Of a stretch of 64,000 nt of DNA, positions 7,742 through 15,678 are shown piece after piece. This DNA comes from Fusobacterium mortiferum ATCC 9817 (lineage in GTDB: Bacteria > Fusobacteriota > Fusobacteriia > Fusobacteriales > Fusobacteriaceae), in contig NZ_GL987988.1 in assembly GCF_000158195.2 (NCBI RefSeq), positions 143,371 through 207,370 of the forward strand. Reading direction: 5' to 3'. Each line of letters starts with the position of its first letter. Position 1 is the first letter of the stretch. A model generated the notes under the pieces. That model made no database searches. It was not told where the DNA came from and saw nothing but the letters and a program-made list of their open reading frames with translations. Both the position numbers and the translations under genes were made by a program.

Positions 7742-8738
7742 AAAATTTTTATTGAAAAGTAATTTAAAAAATATTGTTGAAAAATATCCTTTTATAGAAG
7801 AATTTTTAAAAGATAACCAGATAGAGATAGAGTTAAATAAAAATATAGAAGAGATTTTAAATAGTTATGATGAAGTTGTTTTAGAAGAAAAATCATTAGA
7901 TAGAGAGAAATTTATAGAAAATTTAGTTGAATTTGTTAATCAAATGGTAGAGATATTAGGAATAGAAGATAATAGTATAGAGGAGATGACAATTTTAGCT
8001 GGAATAAATAAATTTGGAGAAAAAGAGGAGTTTAAAGAATTTACTATTCATAAAGGGGAGATAATCTCAATAGTGGGTCCTACTGGAAGTGGAAAAAGTA
8101 GATTATTAGCAGATATAGAATGGGGAGCTCAAGGAGATACACCAACAAAAAGAACCATATTAGTGAATGGAAAACCTCTTGATAAAAAAAGTAGATTTTC
8201 ATCGAGCAATAAATTAGTAGCTCAACTTTCACAAAATATGAACTTTGTAATGGATTTAACTGTTTATGAATTTTTAGAGTTACATGCTAAGAGTAGAATG
8301 GTTGAGAATGAAGAAGAAGTAATTAGAAGAATTTTTGAAAAAGCTAATGAATTAGCTGGAGAGAAATTTAAAATAGATACTCCAATTACAAGTTTAAGTG
8401 GTGGACAATCAAGAGCGCTTATGATAGCAGATACAGCAATATTAAGTACCTCTCCAATAGTTCTTATAGATGAGATAGAAAACGCGGGGATAGATAGAAA
8501 AAAAGCTTTAGACTTACTTGTAGGAGAGGAAAAAATAGTTTTAATGGCTACACATGACCCTTTACTTGCTCTTATGGGAGATAAGAGAATAGTTATAAAT
8601 AATGGTGGTATTTATAAAATTATGAATATTACTGAAGAAGAGAGAGGAATATTAGAGGATTTAACAAAACTTGATAATATTATCCAAGGAATGAGAAATA
8701 AACTTAGATATGGAGAAAAATTAGAATTAAAAATTTAA
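7731..8738 (+). CDS. Stand-alone ABC ATPase with DUF1858-like N-terminal segment
   Basis: A GTG start at 7731 with GGAGG at 7721-7725 overlaps the end of the GTPase gene by 11 bases, indicating translational coupling. The first 80 or so residues (LKNIVEKYPFIEEFLKDN) echo the DUF1858-like head of the first gene. The ABC core has GPTGSGKS, a Q-loop, the LSGGQ signature, the Walker B IVLIDEIENAG and a switch His (MATHDP). No membrane domain is fused or adjacent, so this is an ABC ATPase without a permease in the cluster. It may drive an intracellular handling step, as soluble ABC ATPases such as SufC do, but function is unknown. Confidence 0.7.
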   Translation: MVSKKFLLKSNLKNIVEKYPFIEEFLKDNQIEIELNKNIEEILNSYDEVVLEEKSLDREKFIENLVEFVNQMVEILGIEDNSIEEMTILAGINKFGEKEEFKEFTIHKGEIISIVGPTGSGKSRLLADIEWGAQGDTPTKRTILVNGKPLDKKSRFSSSNKLVAQLSQNMNFVMDLTVYEFLELHAKSRMVENEEEVIRRIFEKANELAGEKFKIDTPITSLSGGQSRALMIADTAILSTSPIVLIDEIENAGIDRKKALDLLVGEEKIVLMATHDPLLALMGDKRIVINNGGIYKIMNITEEERGILEDLTKLDNIIQGMRNKLRYGEKLELKI

Positions 8739-8750
8739 AATAAGAAGAAA

Positions 8751-8786
8751 AGAGCTGTTGCAATATAGTTGTAACAGTTCTTTTTA
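8751..8786 (+). terminator. Terminator of the DUF1858/ABC/GTPase operon
   Basis: AGAGCTGTTGCAA pairs, with G-U pairs, with TTGTAACAGTTCT, followed by TTTTTATAT. Confidence 0.8.
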
Positions 8787-8834
8787 TATAGGGATATATA
8801 ATATTAAAAAATCAAAATTGTAAAGAAAAAACAC

Positions 8835-8863
8835 TTGACAGTTTTTGGAAAATTTTATATAAT
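8835..8863 (+). promoter_or_regulatory. Consensus sigma-70 promoter of ylxM-ffh
   Basis: TTGACA at 8835-8840 and TATAAT at 8858-8863 are separated by exactly 17 bases, so both boxes match the consensus. The start should be near 8870, giving an almost leaderless ylxM message (ATG at 8878). Confidence 0.85.
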
Positions 8864-8877
8864 ATGCTGGTGATATA

Positions 8878-9189
8878 ATGGAATTAGATGAGTTTTTAGA
8901 AGTTTCAACCCTATTAGATTATTATAGAAATCTGTTAAGCGATAAGCAAAAAGAGTATTTAATCAATCACTTTGAAGAGGATTTATCTCTTTCGGAGATA
9001 GCTAAAAATAATGGCGTGAGTAGACAGGCGGTATATGATAATATAAAAAGAGGAATAAAACAACTGAGAGAATATGAAGAGAAGCTAGGATTTCATGAAA
9101 GAGAAAGAAGAGTATATAATGAACTCTTAAGCTTGAAAGAGGATTTCAAGAAAGAAAGACTAGATGAGATAATAGAAAAGCTATTTTAG
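8878..9189 (+). CDS. ylxM: YlxM (UPF0122), SRP-associated helix-turn-helix protein
   Basis: This 103-residue basic protein has a sigma-region-4-like helix-turn-helix (LSEIAKNNGVSRQAVYDNI, near residues 38-56). UPF0122 proteins are encoded beside ffh in many Firmicutes and Fusobacteria and are linked to the signal recognition particle. Here the gene directly precedes ffh, with 12 bases between them. The transcript start predicted near 8870 leaves only about eight bases of leader. The family assignment rests on size, fold and context. Confidence 0.85.
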   Translation: MELDEFLEVSTLLDYYRNLLSDKQKEYLINHFEEDLSLSEIAKNNGVSRQAVYDNIKRGIKQLREYEEKLGFHERERRVYNELLSLKEDFKKERLDEIIEKLF

Positions 9190-9201
9190 TTGAGGTGTAG
9201 T

Positions 9202-10551
9202 ATGTTAGATAATTTAGGTTCTAGATTTCAAGAAATTTTTAAAAAAGTTAGAGGTCATGGAAAACTAAGTGAAAGTAATATAAAAGATGCTCTTAAAGAG
9301 GTAAAAATGTCCCTTTTAGAAGCGGATGTTAACTATAAAGTTGTAAAAGATTTTACAGCAAAGATTCAAGAAAAAGCTATTGGAACTGATGTATTAAAAG
9401 GAATAAATCCAGGGCAACAGTTTATAAAAATAGTAAATGATGAATTGGTAGAACTTTTAGGTGGAACTAATGCTAGACTTACTAAGGGAGTAAGAAATCC
9501 TACTGTACTTATGCTTGCAGGATTGCAAGGAGCAGGAAAAACTACTTTTGCTGCTAAACTTGGTAACTACTTAAAAAAACAAGGTGAAAAAGTTCTTATG
9601 GTAGGAGCTGACGTATATAGGCCAGCAGCTATCAAACAATTACAAGTTTTAGGAGAACAAACAGGAATAGAAGTTTATTCAGAAGAAAATCATCAGGATG
9701 CTGTTGGAATTTGTGAAAGAGGACTTGCCAAGGCTAAAGAGTTAGGTTCTACTTATATGATAATAGATACAGCAGGAAGACTTCATATAGATGAAAAGCT
9801 TATGGATGAGTTAAAAGAGATAAAGAGATTAACTAGACCACAAGAGATACTATTAGTAGTAGATGCTATGATAGGACAAGATGCTGTAAATTTAGCAGAG
9901 TCATTTAATAATGTGTTAAATATAGATGGAGTAGTACTTACAAAATTAGATGGAGATACTAGAGGAGGAGCTGCTCTTTCAATAAAAGCAGTTGTAGGAA
10001 AACCTATAAAATTTGTAGGAGTTGGAGAGAAAATTGATGATATAGAGCTTTTCCATCCAGAAAGACTTGTTTCAAGAATATTAGGAATGGGAGATGTTGT
10101 ATCATTAGTTGAAAAAGCACAAAGTGCAATAGATGAAGAAGATGCAAAGTCACTAGAAGAAAAAATCAGAACTCAAAAATTTGATTTAGATGATTTCTTA
10201 AAACAACTACAAAATATTAAAAAACTTGGTTCGTTAGGAAGTATTTTAAAAATGATACCAGGTATGGGACAGATTGGAGATTTAGCTCCTGCTGAAAAAG
10301 AGATGAAAAAGGTAGAAGCGATAATTCAATCTATGACTAAAGAGGAAAGAAAGAAACCTGAAATATTAAAAGCTAGCAGAAAGCAAAGAATTGCTAAAGG
10401 AAGTGGAACAGAGGTAGCAGATATAAATAGACTTTTAAAGCAATTTGAGCAAATGAAAGCTATGATGAAAATGTTCAGTGGTGGAAAAATACCTTCATTA
10501 CCATCATTTGGTGGATTTAAAGGTGGAAAGGGTGGAAAATTTCCATTCTAA
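9202..10551 (+). CDS. ffh: Signal recognition particle GTPase Ffh
   Basis: The ATG at 9202 (MLDNLGSRFQEIF) is chosen because GAGGTG lies just upstream at 9192-9197; the in-frame TTG at 9190 lacks spacing. The 449-residue protein has the N domain and a G domain with GLQGAGKTT near residue 109, DTAGR and TKLDGD. It ends in a methionine-rich M domain with a Gly/Phe/Lys-rich tail. Ffh binds signal sequences of nascent membrane proteins and 4.5S RNA and docks on FtsY. No 4.5S RNA gene was recognised in the window. The rpsP gene follows 57 bases later. Confidence 0.97.
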   Translation: MLDNLGSRFQEIFKKVRGHGKLSESNIKDALKEVKMSLLEADVNYKVVKDFTAKIQEKAIGTDVLKGINPGQQFIKIVNDELVELLGGTNARLTKGVRNPTVLMLAGLQGAGKTTFAAKLGNYLKKQGEKVLMVGADVYRPAAIKQLQVLGEQTGIEVYSEENHQDAVGICERGLAKAKELGSTYMIIDTAGRLHIDEKLMDELKEIKRLTRPQEILLVVDAMIGQDAVNLAESFNNVLNIDGVVLTKLDGDTRGGAALSIKAVVGKPIKFVGVGEKIDDIELFHPERLVSRILGMGDVVSLVEKAQSAIDEEDAKSLEEKIRTQKFDLDDFLKQLQNIKKLGSLGSILKMIPGMGQIGDLAPAEKEMKKVEAIIQSMTKEERKKPEILKASRKQRIAKGSGTEVADINRLLKQFEQMKAMMKMFSGGKIPSLPSFGGFKGGKGGKFPF

Positions 10552-10608
10552 AAATTAATAAATAATTTAAAGATTAAAATATAAATAATAAAAGGAGACG
10601 TGAAATTT

Positions 10609-10872
10609 ATGTTAAAATTAAGATTAACTAGATTAGGAGACAAAAAAAGACCTTCTTATAGAGTTGTAGCTATGGAAGCATTATCAAAAAGAGATGGTAA
10701 AGCAGTTGCTTATTTAGGAAACTACTTCCCATTAGAAGATTCTAGAGTAGTATTAAAAGAGGAAGAAATAGTAAAATTCTTATTAAATGGAGCTCAACCA
10801 ACTAGAACTGTAAAATCAATTTTAGTTAAAGCTGGAGTATGGGCAAAGTTCGAAGAAGCTAAAAAAAGATAA
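10609..10872 (+). CDS. rpsP: 30S ribosomal protein S16
   Basis: The 87-residue protein begins MLKLRLTRLGDKKRPSYR, the hallmark of S16, and contains GNYFPLE. The ATG at 10609 fits GGAG at 10594-10597; the GTG at 10600 is too close to that site. It follows ffh, as in many bacteria, and ends at a strong terminator. S16 is needed for 30S assembly. Confidence 0.97.
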   Translation: MLKLRLTRLGDKKRPSYRVVAMEALSKRDGKAVAYLGNYFPLEDSRVVLKEEEIVKFLLNGAQPTRTVKSILVKAGVWAKFEEAKKR

Positions 10873-10910
10873 TTGATTAAAAGTTTAAAAAATTATATTT
10901 ATTAAAGATA

Positions 10911-10950
10911 AACAATCATTAAATTTGATTTAATGATTGTTTTATTTTTT
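10911..10950 (+). terminator. Terminator after rpsP
   Basis: AACAATCATTAAAT pairs with ATTTAATGATTGTT around a three-base loop, followed by TTATTTTTT. Confidence 0.9.
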
Positions 10951-10971
10951 AATATATTAAAAAATAAAATA

Positions 10972-11004
10972 TACTAAGGATCAACTTTTAATAGTCAATC
11001 CTTA
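10972..11004 (-). terminator. Hairpin, possible terminator of the minus-strand radical SAM operon
   Basis: ACTAAGGAT pairs with ATCCTTAGT around a 15-base loop. Read on the minus strand it is followed by a T-rich stretch (complement of 10950-10971). It lies 60 bases past the radical SAM stop codon. The T-run is interrupted, so strength is uncertain. Confidence 0.45.
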
Positions 11005-11063
11005 GTGAATAAAGTGAATGGGAAATTTTAGTTTTTTAAATAATAAGAAGAAAAAATATAATC

Positions 11064-12200
11064 TTAGTTATAATTTTTTGATGTATTTCTAGTTTTAATT
11101 ATGAAATTAGTTATTTTTAAAAGTTTATCTATATTTTTTTCAAAAAACATTTGATAACTGTGACAAAATCTATTTTTATATTCATTATTCTTATCTAAAT
11201 TTTTATGACGTCTACATCCACCACGGCAAATTTTAAAATATGGACACATTTTACAACTACTATGTATAGTTAGAGAAGAGTGTAAAAAATCTTGTTCAAC
11301 TTTAGTGTTAAAAAGATTTGTATATGATGAATTGTTGATATTTCCTAATTTATATTCATCTAAAACATAAAAGTCACAAGGATAAATACTTCCATCAGCT
11401 TCAATAATAGCATTTATATTACAATGTCCAACCATATCACAAGCTTCTGGCTGTTCTCCTAAAATAATCTTTATTATATTATCAAAATATCTCACACTTA
11501 TTCTCTTTCCACTCATTATATCTTGATACCACAATTCAAAAGTATCATTTAAAAAATTACCATAATCCTCTGCTGTAAGAGTAAAATCTTTTTTTTCTGT
11601 ATCATAAAGAGCATCTAGACATGGAATAAATTGGAAATATCTAAATCCATTATTTTTATAAAAATTATAAATGAGTTTTCCATTTTGAGCAGTGAGTTTA
11701 TTTATAACAGTTAAAATATTAAATTCTACTCCTTCTTTTTTTAAAAGTTTTATATTTTTAGAAATTTGAGAAAAAGTTCCATTATTTTTTTTATCCAATC
11801 TAAAGGTATCATGAATATCTTTATTTCCATCTAAAGATATTCCTATTAGATAGTTATATTTTTTAAAAAAAGTAACCCATTTTTTATTTATTAGTGTTCC
11901 GTTAGTTTGAAGAGCAAAAGTGACATGAATTTTTTTAGTATTATATTTTTCTACAAAAAAATGAAATTTTTCAAAATATTCTATTCCAGCTGTTGTAGGT
12001 TCTCCTCCTTGAAAAGCAAAATTAACTTGATATTCTACTTCCTCAAAGACTTTTTTTACCATATTTTCAAGTGTTTCATCATCCATTATTCCATAATTTT
12101 TAATTTCTCTATTGTCAGCCACATCATAATAAAAACAATATTTACATTGTAAATTGCAAGTACTAGAGGCTGGTTTTATTAATAAATTAAGATTTTTCAT
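11064..12200 (-). CDS. Anaerobic sulfatase-maturating-type radical SAM/SPASM enzyme
   Basis: The second of two adjacent ATGs (complement of 12198-12200) is preferred, because GGAGG lies too close to the first. The 378-residue protein has the radical SAM motif CNLQCKYC near residue 18 and GGEPT near 67. The SPASM cysteines are CDMVGHC, YPCDF, CKMCPYFKICRGGC and a final FCHSYQ. This layout matches anSME enzymes, which oxidise a Cys or Ser of a sulfatase to formylglycine. No sulfatase lies in the window, so the substrate could be elsewhere or a different protein. It follows an unrecognised 139-residue gene on the same strand. Confidence 0.8.
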   Translation of the reverse strand: MKNLNLLIKPASSTCNLQCKYCFYYDVADNREIKNYGIMDDETLENMVKKVFEEVEYQVNFAFQGGEPTTAGIEYFEKFHFFVEKYNTKKIHVTFALQTNGTLINKKWVTFFKKYNYLIGISLDGNKDIHDTFRLDKKNNGTFSQISKNIKLLKKEGVEFNILTVINKLTAQNGKLIYNFYKNNGFRYFQFIPCLDALYDTEKKDFTLTAEDYGNFLNDTFELWYQDIMSGKRISVRYFDNIIKIILGEQPEACDMVGHCNINAIIEADGSIYPCDFYVLDEYKLGNINNSSYTNLFNTKVEQDFLHSSLTIHSSCKMCPYFKICRGGCRRHKNLDKNNEYKNRFCHSYQMFFEKNIDKLLKITNFIIKTRNTSKNYN

Positions 12201-12294
12201 CATAACCTCCACAATAAAAATATATTAATAAAATAGCATATAATTTATGTTTAATCAAGAAATAAGAGTATTATTCTATAAATAATCCTTTAAA

Positions 12295-12714
12295 TTAACT
12301 TTTTTTATTATTACAATTTAATTTTAAAATTTCTTTAGTCAGAAGTTCTTGTGTAATAAGAGAAATAAAACTATTTTCTACTAATGGGTTATTAAGAGAA
12401 TTTATAAAAATATTTCCTTTTTTTTCTTCATCTAAAATATTATCAACAGAAGTTATTACCTGCCTTAAAAATATGATTATTTTTCCATAGGAGATAATCC
12501 CAAATTTAGGAATATTACTTTCATTTATAAGGCTTAGCATAAGAATAGTAAAAAAATTTTTTTTAAATAAAGTAATAAAATTGCTATCAGAATAATTTAA
12601 TGTAATTTCTTCAAAAAAATCATAATTTTTAAAATCTTGAATAACTTCTTTTTGGCAAGTTTTTAAAATCTCAGAAGCTTGAAGAAATTTTTTTAATAAT
12701 AGTTTAGTAGACAT
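12295..12714 (-). CDS. Unrecognised 139-residue protein upstream of the radical SAM gene
   Basis: This helical, Lys/Ile/Leu-rich protein has no signal peptide. AGGAGG precedes its ATG. The segment FLRQVITSVDNILDEEKKG recalls the aspartate-rich helix of class I isoprenoid synthases. The protein is far shorter than the 300 or so residues usual for them, so it may be a remnant N-terminal part or a coincidental match. The stop follows a run of A on the coding strand (AATAATAAAAAAAGTTAA), a place where a frameshift could truncate it, but no continuing frame is seen before the next gene. It likely shares a transcript with the radical SAM gene 94 bases on. Confidence 0.5.
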   Translation of the reverse strand: MSTKLLLKKFLQASEILKTCQKEVIQDFKNYDFFEEITLNYSDSNFITLFKKNFFTILMLSLINESNIPKFGIISYGKIIIFLRQVITSVDNILDEEKKGNIFINSLNNPLVENSFISLITQELLTKEILKLNCNNKKS

Positions 12715-12838
12715 TTTTCCTCCTAAGTTATTAGTATTAACATATTCATTATAGTATAGAAAAGTTAAAATTAGTATAAAAAAGTAAAATTAACGAAATC
12801 TTAACTATTTACTATTAAAATAATGTTGAGGTGATTTT

Positions 12839-13474
12839 ATGTATAACTTTATTCTAAAATTAGATATGACAATAACAAAACTGATAGGAAATAATTATGT
12901 GAGTATATTTTATAATTATTTAGATAAAGAAAAAGTAGATATTTTTTTCCAAAATATTACTAAATTAGGAGAGGGATATTTTGAAATTATTTTGACATTG
13001 TTTTTTATTTATATGATAAAAAATACTAAACAAAAAAAATATTATTTTTTTATAAAAGGAAATATATATACATTTTTGAGTTCAGGAATAGTGGTTTCAA
13101 TTTTAAAGAGAATAATAGGAAGAGAAAGACCATATGTTAGTTTCTCTCCAGATAGATTTTATGGATTAAAATATTTATATGAACATAATTTATTGTGGAA
13201 TTCTAGTTATCATTCTTTTCCATCAGGACATACAATAACTATATTTACAACAATTTGGTTTTTGAGTTTTAATTTAAAAAATAAAATTGTAAAATTGATC
13301 TTATTTTTTATAGGAGGAATGGTTGGAATTAGTAGAATATACCTTTCATATCATTGGACTTCAGATGTATTATTTAGTATTTTTTTATCTTATATTATTG
13401 CAAAGATAGTAAATCAAAAATTATCTCAAAAGAAAACTTTTAAATTATTTAAATTTTTATCTTATAAATGTTAA
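12839..13474 (+). CDS. PAP2-family membrane phosphatase
   Basis: The 211-residue integral membrane protein carries the full three-part phosphatase signature. The parts are KRIIGRERP (KxxxxxxRP), PSGH near residue 137, and SRIYLSYHWTSD (SRxxxxxHxxxD) near 163-174. Several hydrophobic helices surround these. Members dephosphorylate undecaprenyl diphosphate, phosphatidylglycerol phosphate or lipid A-type lipids. GAGGTG precedes the ATG. It lies 21 bases before a two-component system on the same strand, which may control it in response to envelope stress. The substrate cannot be chosen from sequence. Confidence 0.88.
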   Translation: MYNFILKLDMTITKLIGNNYVSIFYNYLDKEKVDIFFQNITKLGEGYFEIILTLFFIYMIKNTKQKKYYFFIKGNIYTFLSSGIVVSILKRIIGRERPYVSFSPDRFYGLKYLYEHNLLWNSSYHSFPSGHTITIFTTIWFLSFNLKNKIVKLILFFIGGMVGISRIYLSYHWTSDVLFSIFLSYIIAKIVNQKLSQKKTFKLFKFLSYKC

Positions 13475-13495
13475 AATAATATAAGAGGTGAAGAA

Positions 13496-14194
13496 ATGAA
13501 GAATATTTTAATTATAGAAGATGATTTAAGAATAAGAAGAATTTTACAATTGGAGTTAGAACATGAAGGGTATTTAGTAAGTTTAGCTAAAGATGGAAAG
13601 GAGGGATTAGAAAAGGCTAAATTAATAAGATATGATTTAATTTTATTAGACTTGATGTTACCTGAAATTTCAGGAGAGGAAGTTTGTAAGGAGTTAAGAA
13701 AAAATTCAGATGTACCTATAATAGTATTAACTGCAAAAGAAAATATTAGAAGCAAAGTTGAGCTATTAGATATGGGTGCTGATGATTATATAACTAAACC
13801 TTTTAATATAGAGGAACTTTTTGCTAGAATGAGAGTTGCTTTAAGAAATAAGAAAGATTATCAAGAACTTAATCAATTAAAATATGAAGATTTAGTTTTA
13901 GATATTATTAAAAAAGAGCTAATTATAGAAAAAAGAAAAGTATCTCTAACTAAAACTGAATATAGATTGCTGGAACTATTTATTTTAAATAGAGAGATAA
14001 CTATTTCAAGAGAAAAGATTATAACAGAAATATGGGGATATGATTTTGAAGGAGAAGAGAAGATAGTCGACGTATATTTAAATTCTCTGAGAAAAAAGAT
14101 AGAAGCTCCAAATAAAAAATATATACAAAATATTAGAGGATTTGGATATATGTTAAAGCTTAAAAGAGGAGATTCTTATGAAAAAGATATCTAA
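13496..14194 (+). CDS. OmpR/PhoB-type response regulator
   Basis: The 232-residue protein has a receiver domain with the acidic pair (IIEDD), the phospho-acceptor region LILLDLMLP near Asp52, a conserved Thr in IIVLTAKEN and Lys in YITKPF. A C-terminal winged helix (SLTKTEYRLLELFI to IRGFGYML) follows. GAGGTGAAGAA precedes the ATG. It is coupled to the kinase gene by a 17-base overlap and follows the PAP2 gene in a probable three-gene operon. Target genes are unknown; the PAP2 gene is a natural candidate. Confidence 0.92.
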   Translation: MKNILIIEDDLRIRRILQLELEHEGYLVSLAKDGKEGLEKAKLIRYDLILLDLMLPEISGEEVCKELRKNSDVPIIVLTAKENIRSKVELLDMGADDYITKPFNIEELFARMRVALRNKKDYQELNQLKYEDLVLDIIKKELIIEKRKVSLTKTEYRLLELFILNREITISREKIITEIWGYDFEGEEKIVDVYLNSLRKKIEAPNKKYIQNIRGFGYMLKLKRGDSYEKDI

Positions 14195-15527
14195 AATGCT
14201 TTTAAAAAGCTATATGATTTTAATTTTAATTTTTACTTTTTCAGGTATAGTGATTTTTATAACTGTTGAAGCATATATAAAGAGAAGTTCTGCTGATGAT
14301 TTATATGCTATTGATAGTTTTTTACAGTACGAAACAAAAGAGTTTAAGGAAAAGTTAGAGAGTGGTAGAAAAATAAATGATATAATTGATTCTGCTTTAG
14401 ATGAAGCTCCTAAAATATTAGGGAGTTCTATTATTTTTGAATTAAATGGACAAATATTATCAAAAAGTTATTCAGAAAATGAGTTAAAACAAGTAGAGAA
14501 TGAAGATTATTATGATATTGTGAAAGAGTGTGGTTATTATAATCTTCAATATTTAAAAAGAAAAATAAATATAAAGGAATATCCTAATTTAGAAGTATAT
14601 ATTATAAAAAATTTAAAAGCTGAAAAAAGATTGATGTTAAATATTATTGGTTTATCTACATTAATTTTAATTTTTACAACTTTATTAGCTTATTTTATTT
14701 CAAAAAGATTTTATAATAGATTTACATCCTCTTTGAATGAACTTCAGAGATTAACTAATGAGATAAATTTAGAAAGTTTGGATACAAATTTTAAAGAAAA
14801 CGAATACTATGAATTTCAACAAGTTATTATTTCGTATAATAATATGTTAAAAAGACTAAAAGAACAGACACAAAAGCAGATAGATTTTGTAAATAATGCT
14901 TCCCATGAGTTAAAAACTCCAATTTTTGTAATAAGTGGATATGTAGATCTGATAAAAAGATGGGGATATTCAAATAAAGAGTTAGTAGAGGAAAGTTTAG
15001 ATGCAATAGGGGAAGAAAGTAAAAATATGGCTAATTTAGTAAATAAATTATTATTTTTAGCTAAGGATGAAGAGAATTATATAAATGAAGAAGAGATTAA
15101 TTTAAAAGATTTAATAATAAATATAGTTAAAGGTTTAAAAAATTTGTATCCATTTCAAGAGATAGAAATAATTATTTCTGAAGAATATACTATAATTTCA
15201 GATAATTTTTTACTAAAACAACTATTAATAAATTTAATAGAGAATGCTGTAAAATATGGAAATAAGAAAAAAGTAACAATTATTTTAAAAAAAGATAAAA
15301 ATATCACAATTGAAATAATTGACAGAGGAAAAGGAATTAGTGAAGAAAATTTAAATAAGATTTTTGAAAAATTTTATAGAGAAGATAAAGCAAGAAGTAG
15401 GGAAGAAGGAAGCCATGGATTAGGACTTTCTATTGTAAAGAAGATAGCAAATATACTAAATATTAATATAGAGATTGAAAGTAAGATAGGGATAGGAAGT
15501 ACAGTAAAAATTATGTTTAAAAAATAA
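14178..15527 (+). CDS. Sensor histidine kinase, partner of the preceding regulator
   Basis: The 449-residue protein has two membrane helices (about residues 7-30 and 154-174) enclosing an extracytoplasmic sensor of some 120 residues. A HAMP-like linker and the H-box ASHELKTPIF follow. The ATP-binding domain is complete, with N-box NLIENAVKYG, G1 DRGKGIS, F-box FEKFYRED and G2 HGLGLSIVKK. GGAG precedes its ATG inside the end of the response-regulator gene. It should phosphorylate that regulator. The ligand is unknown; the link to a PAP2 phosphatase suggests envelope lipids or antimicrobial peptides. Confidence 0.92.
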   Translation: MKKISKMLLKSYMILILIFTFSGIVIFITVEAYIKRSSADDLYAIDSFLQYETKEFKEKLESGRKINDIIDSALDEAPKILGSSIIFELNGQILSKSYSENELKQVENEDYYDIVKECGYYNLQYLKRKINIKEYPNLEVYIIKNLKAEKRLMLNIIGLSTLILIFTTLLAYFISKRFYNRFTSSLNELQRLTNEINLESLDTNFKENEYYEFQQVIISYNNMLKRLKEQTQKQIDFVNNASHELKTPIFVISGYVDLIKRWGYSNKELVEESLDAIGEESKNMANLVNKLLFLAKDEENYINEEEINLKDLIINIVKGLKNLYPFQEIEIIISEEYTIISDNFLLKQLLINLIENAVKYGNKKKVTIILKKDKNITIEIIDRGKGISEENLNKIFEKFYREDKARSREEGSHGLGLSIVKKIANILNINIEIESKIGIGSTVKIMFKK

Positions 15528-15536
15528 TATTTAAAA

Positions 15537-15580
15537 AAGAAGCTATTGTAAATTTTAAATTACATAGTTTCTTTTTTTTA
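15537..15580 (+). terminator. Terminator after the PAP2/two-component operon
   Basis: AAGAAGCTATTGTAA pairs, with one bulge, with TTACATAGTTTCTT, followed by a run of T. Confidence 0.8.
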
Positions 15581-15678
15581 TTTAAACTGAATTTAGTTAT
15601 TGGATTTTAAACATTGACTAAAAATATGAGATAGAATATACTATTTTTATGAGCATATAAAATATATGGAGTAAAGGA

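Noticed and set aside
13471-13755. Minus-strand frame opposite the response regulator
   Set aside because: It is antisense to a clear receiver domain and lacks a ribosome binding site.
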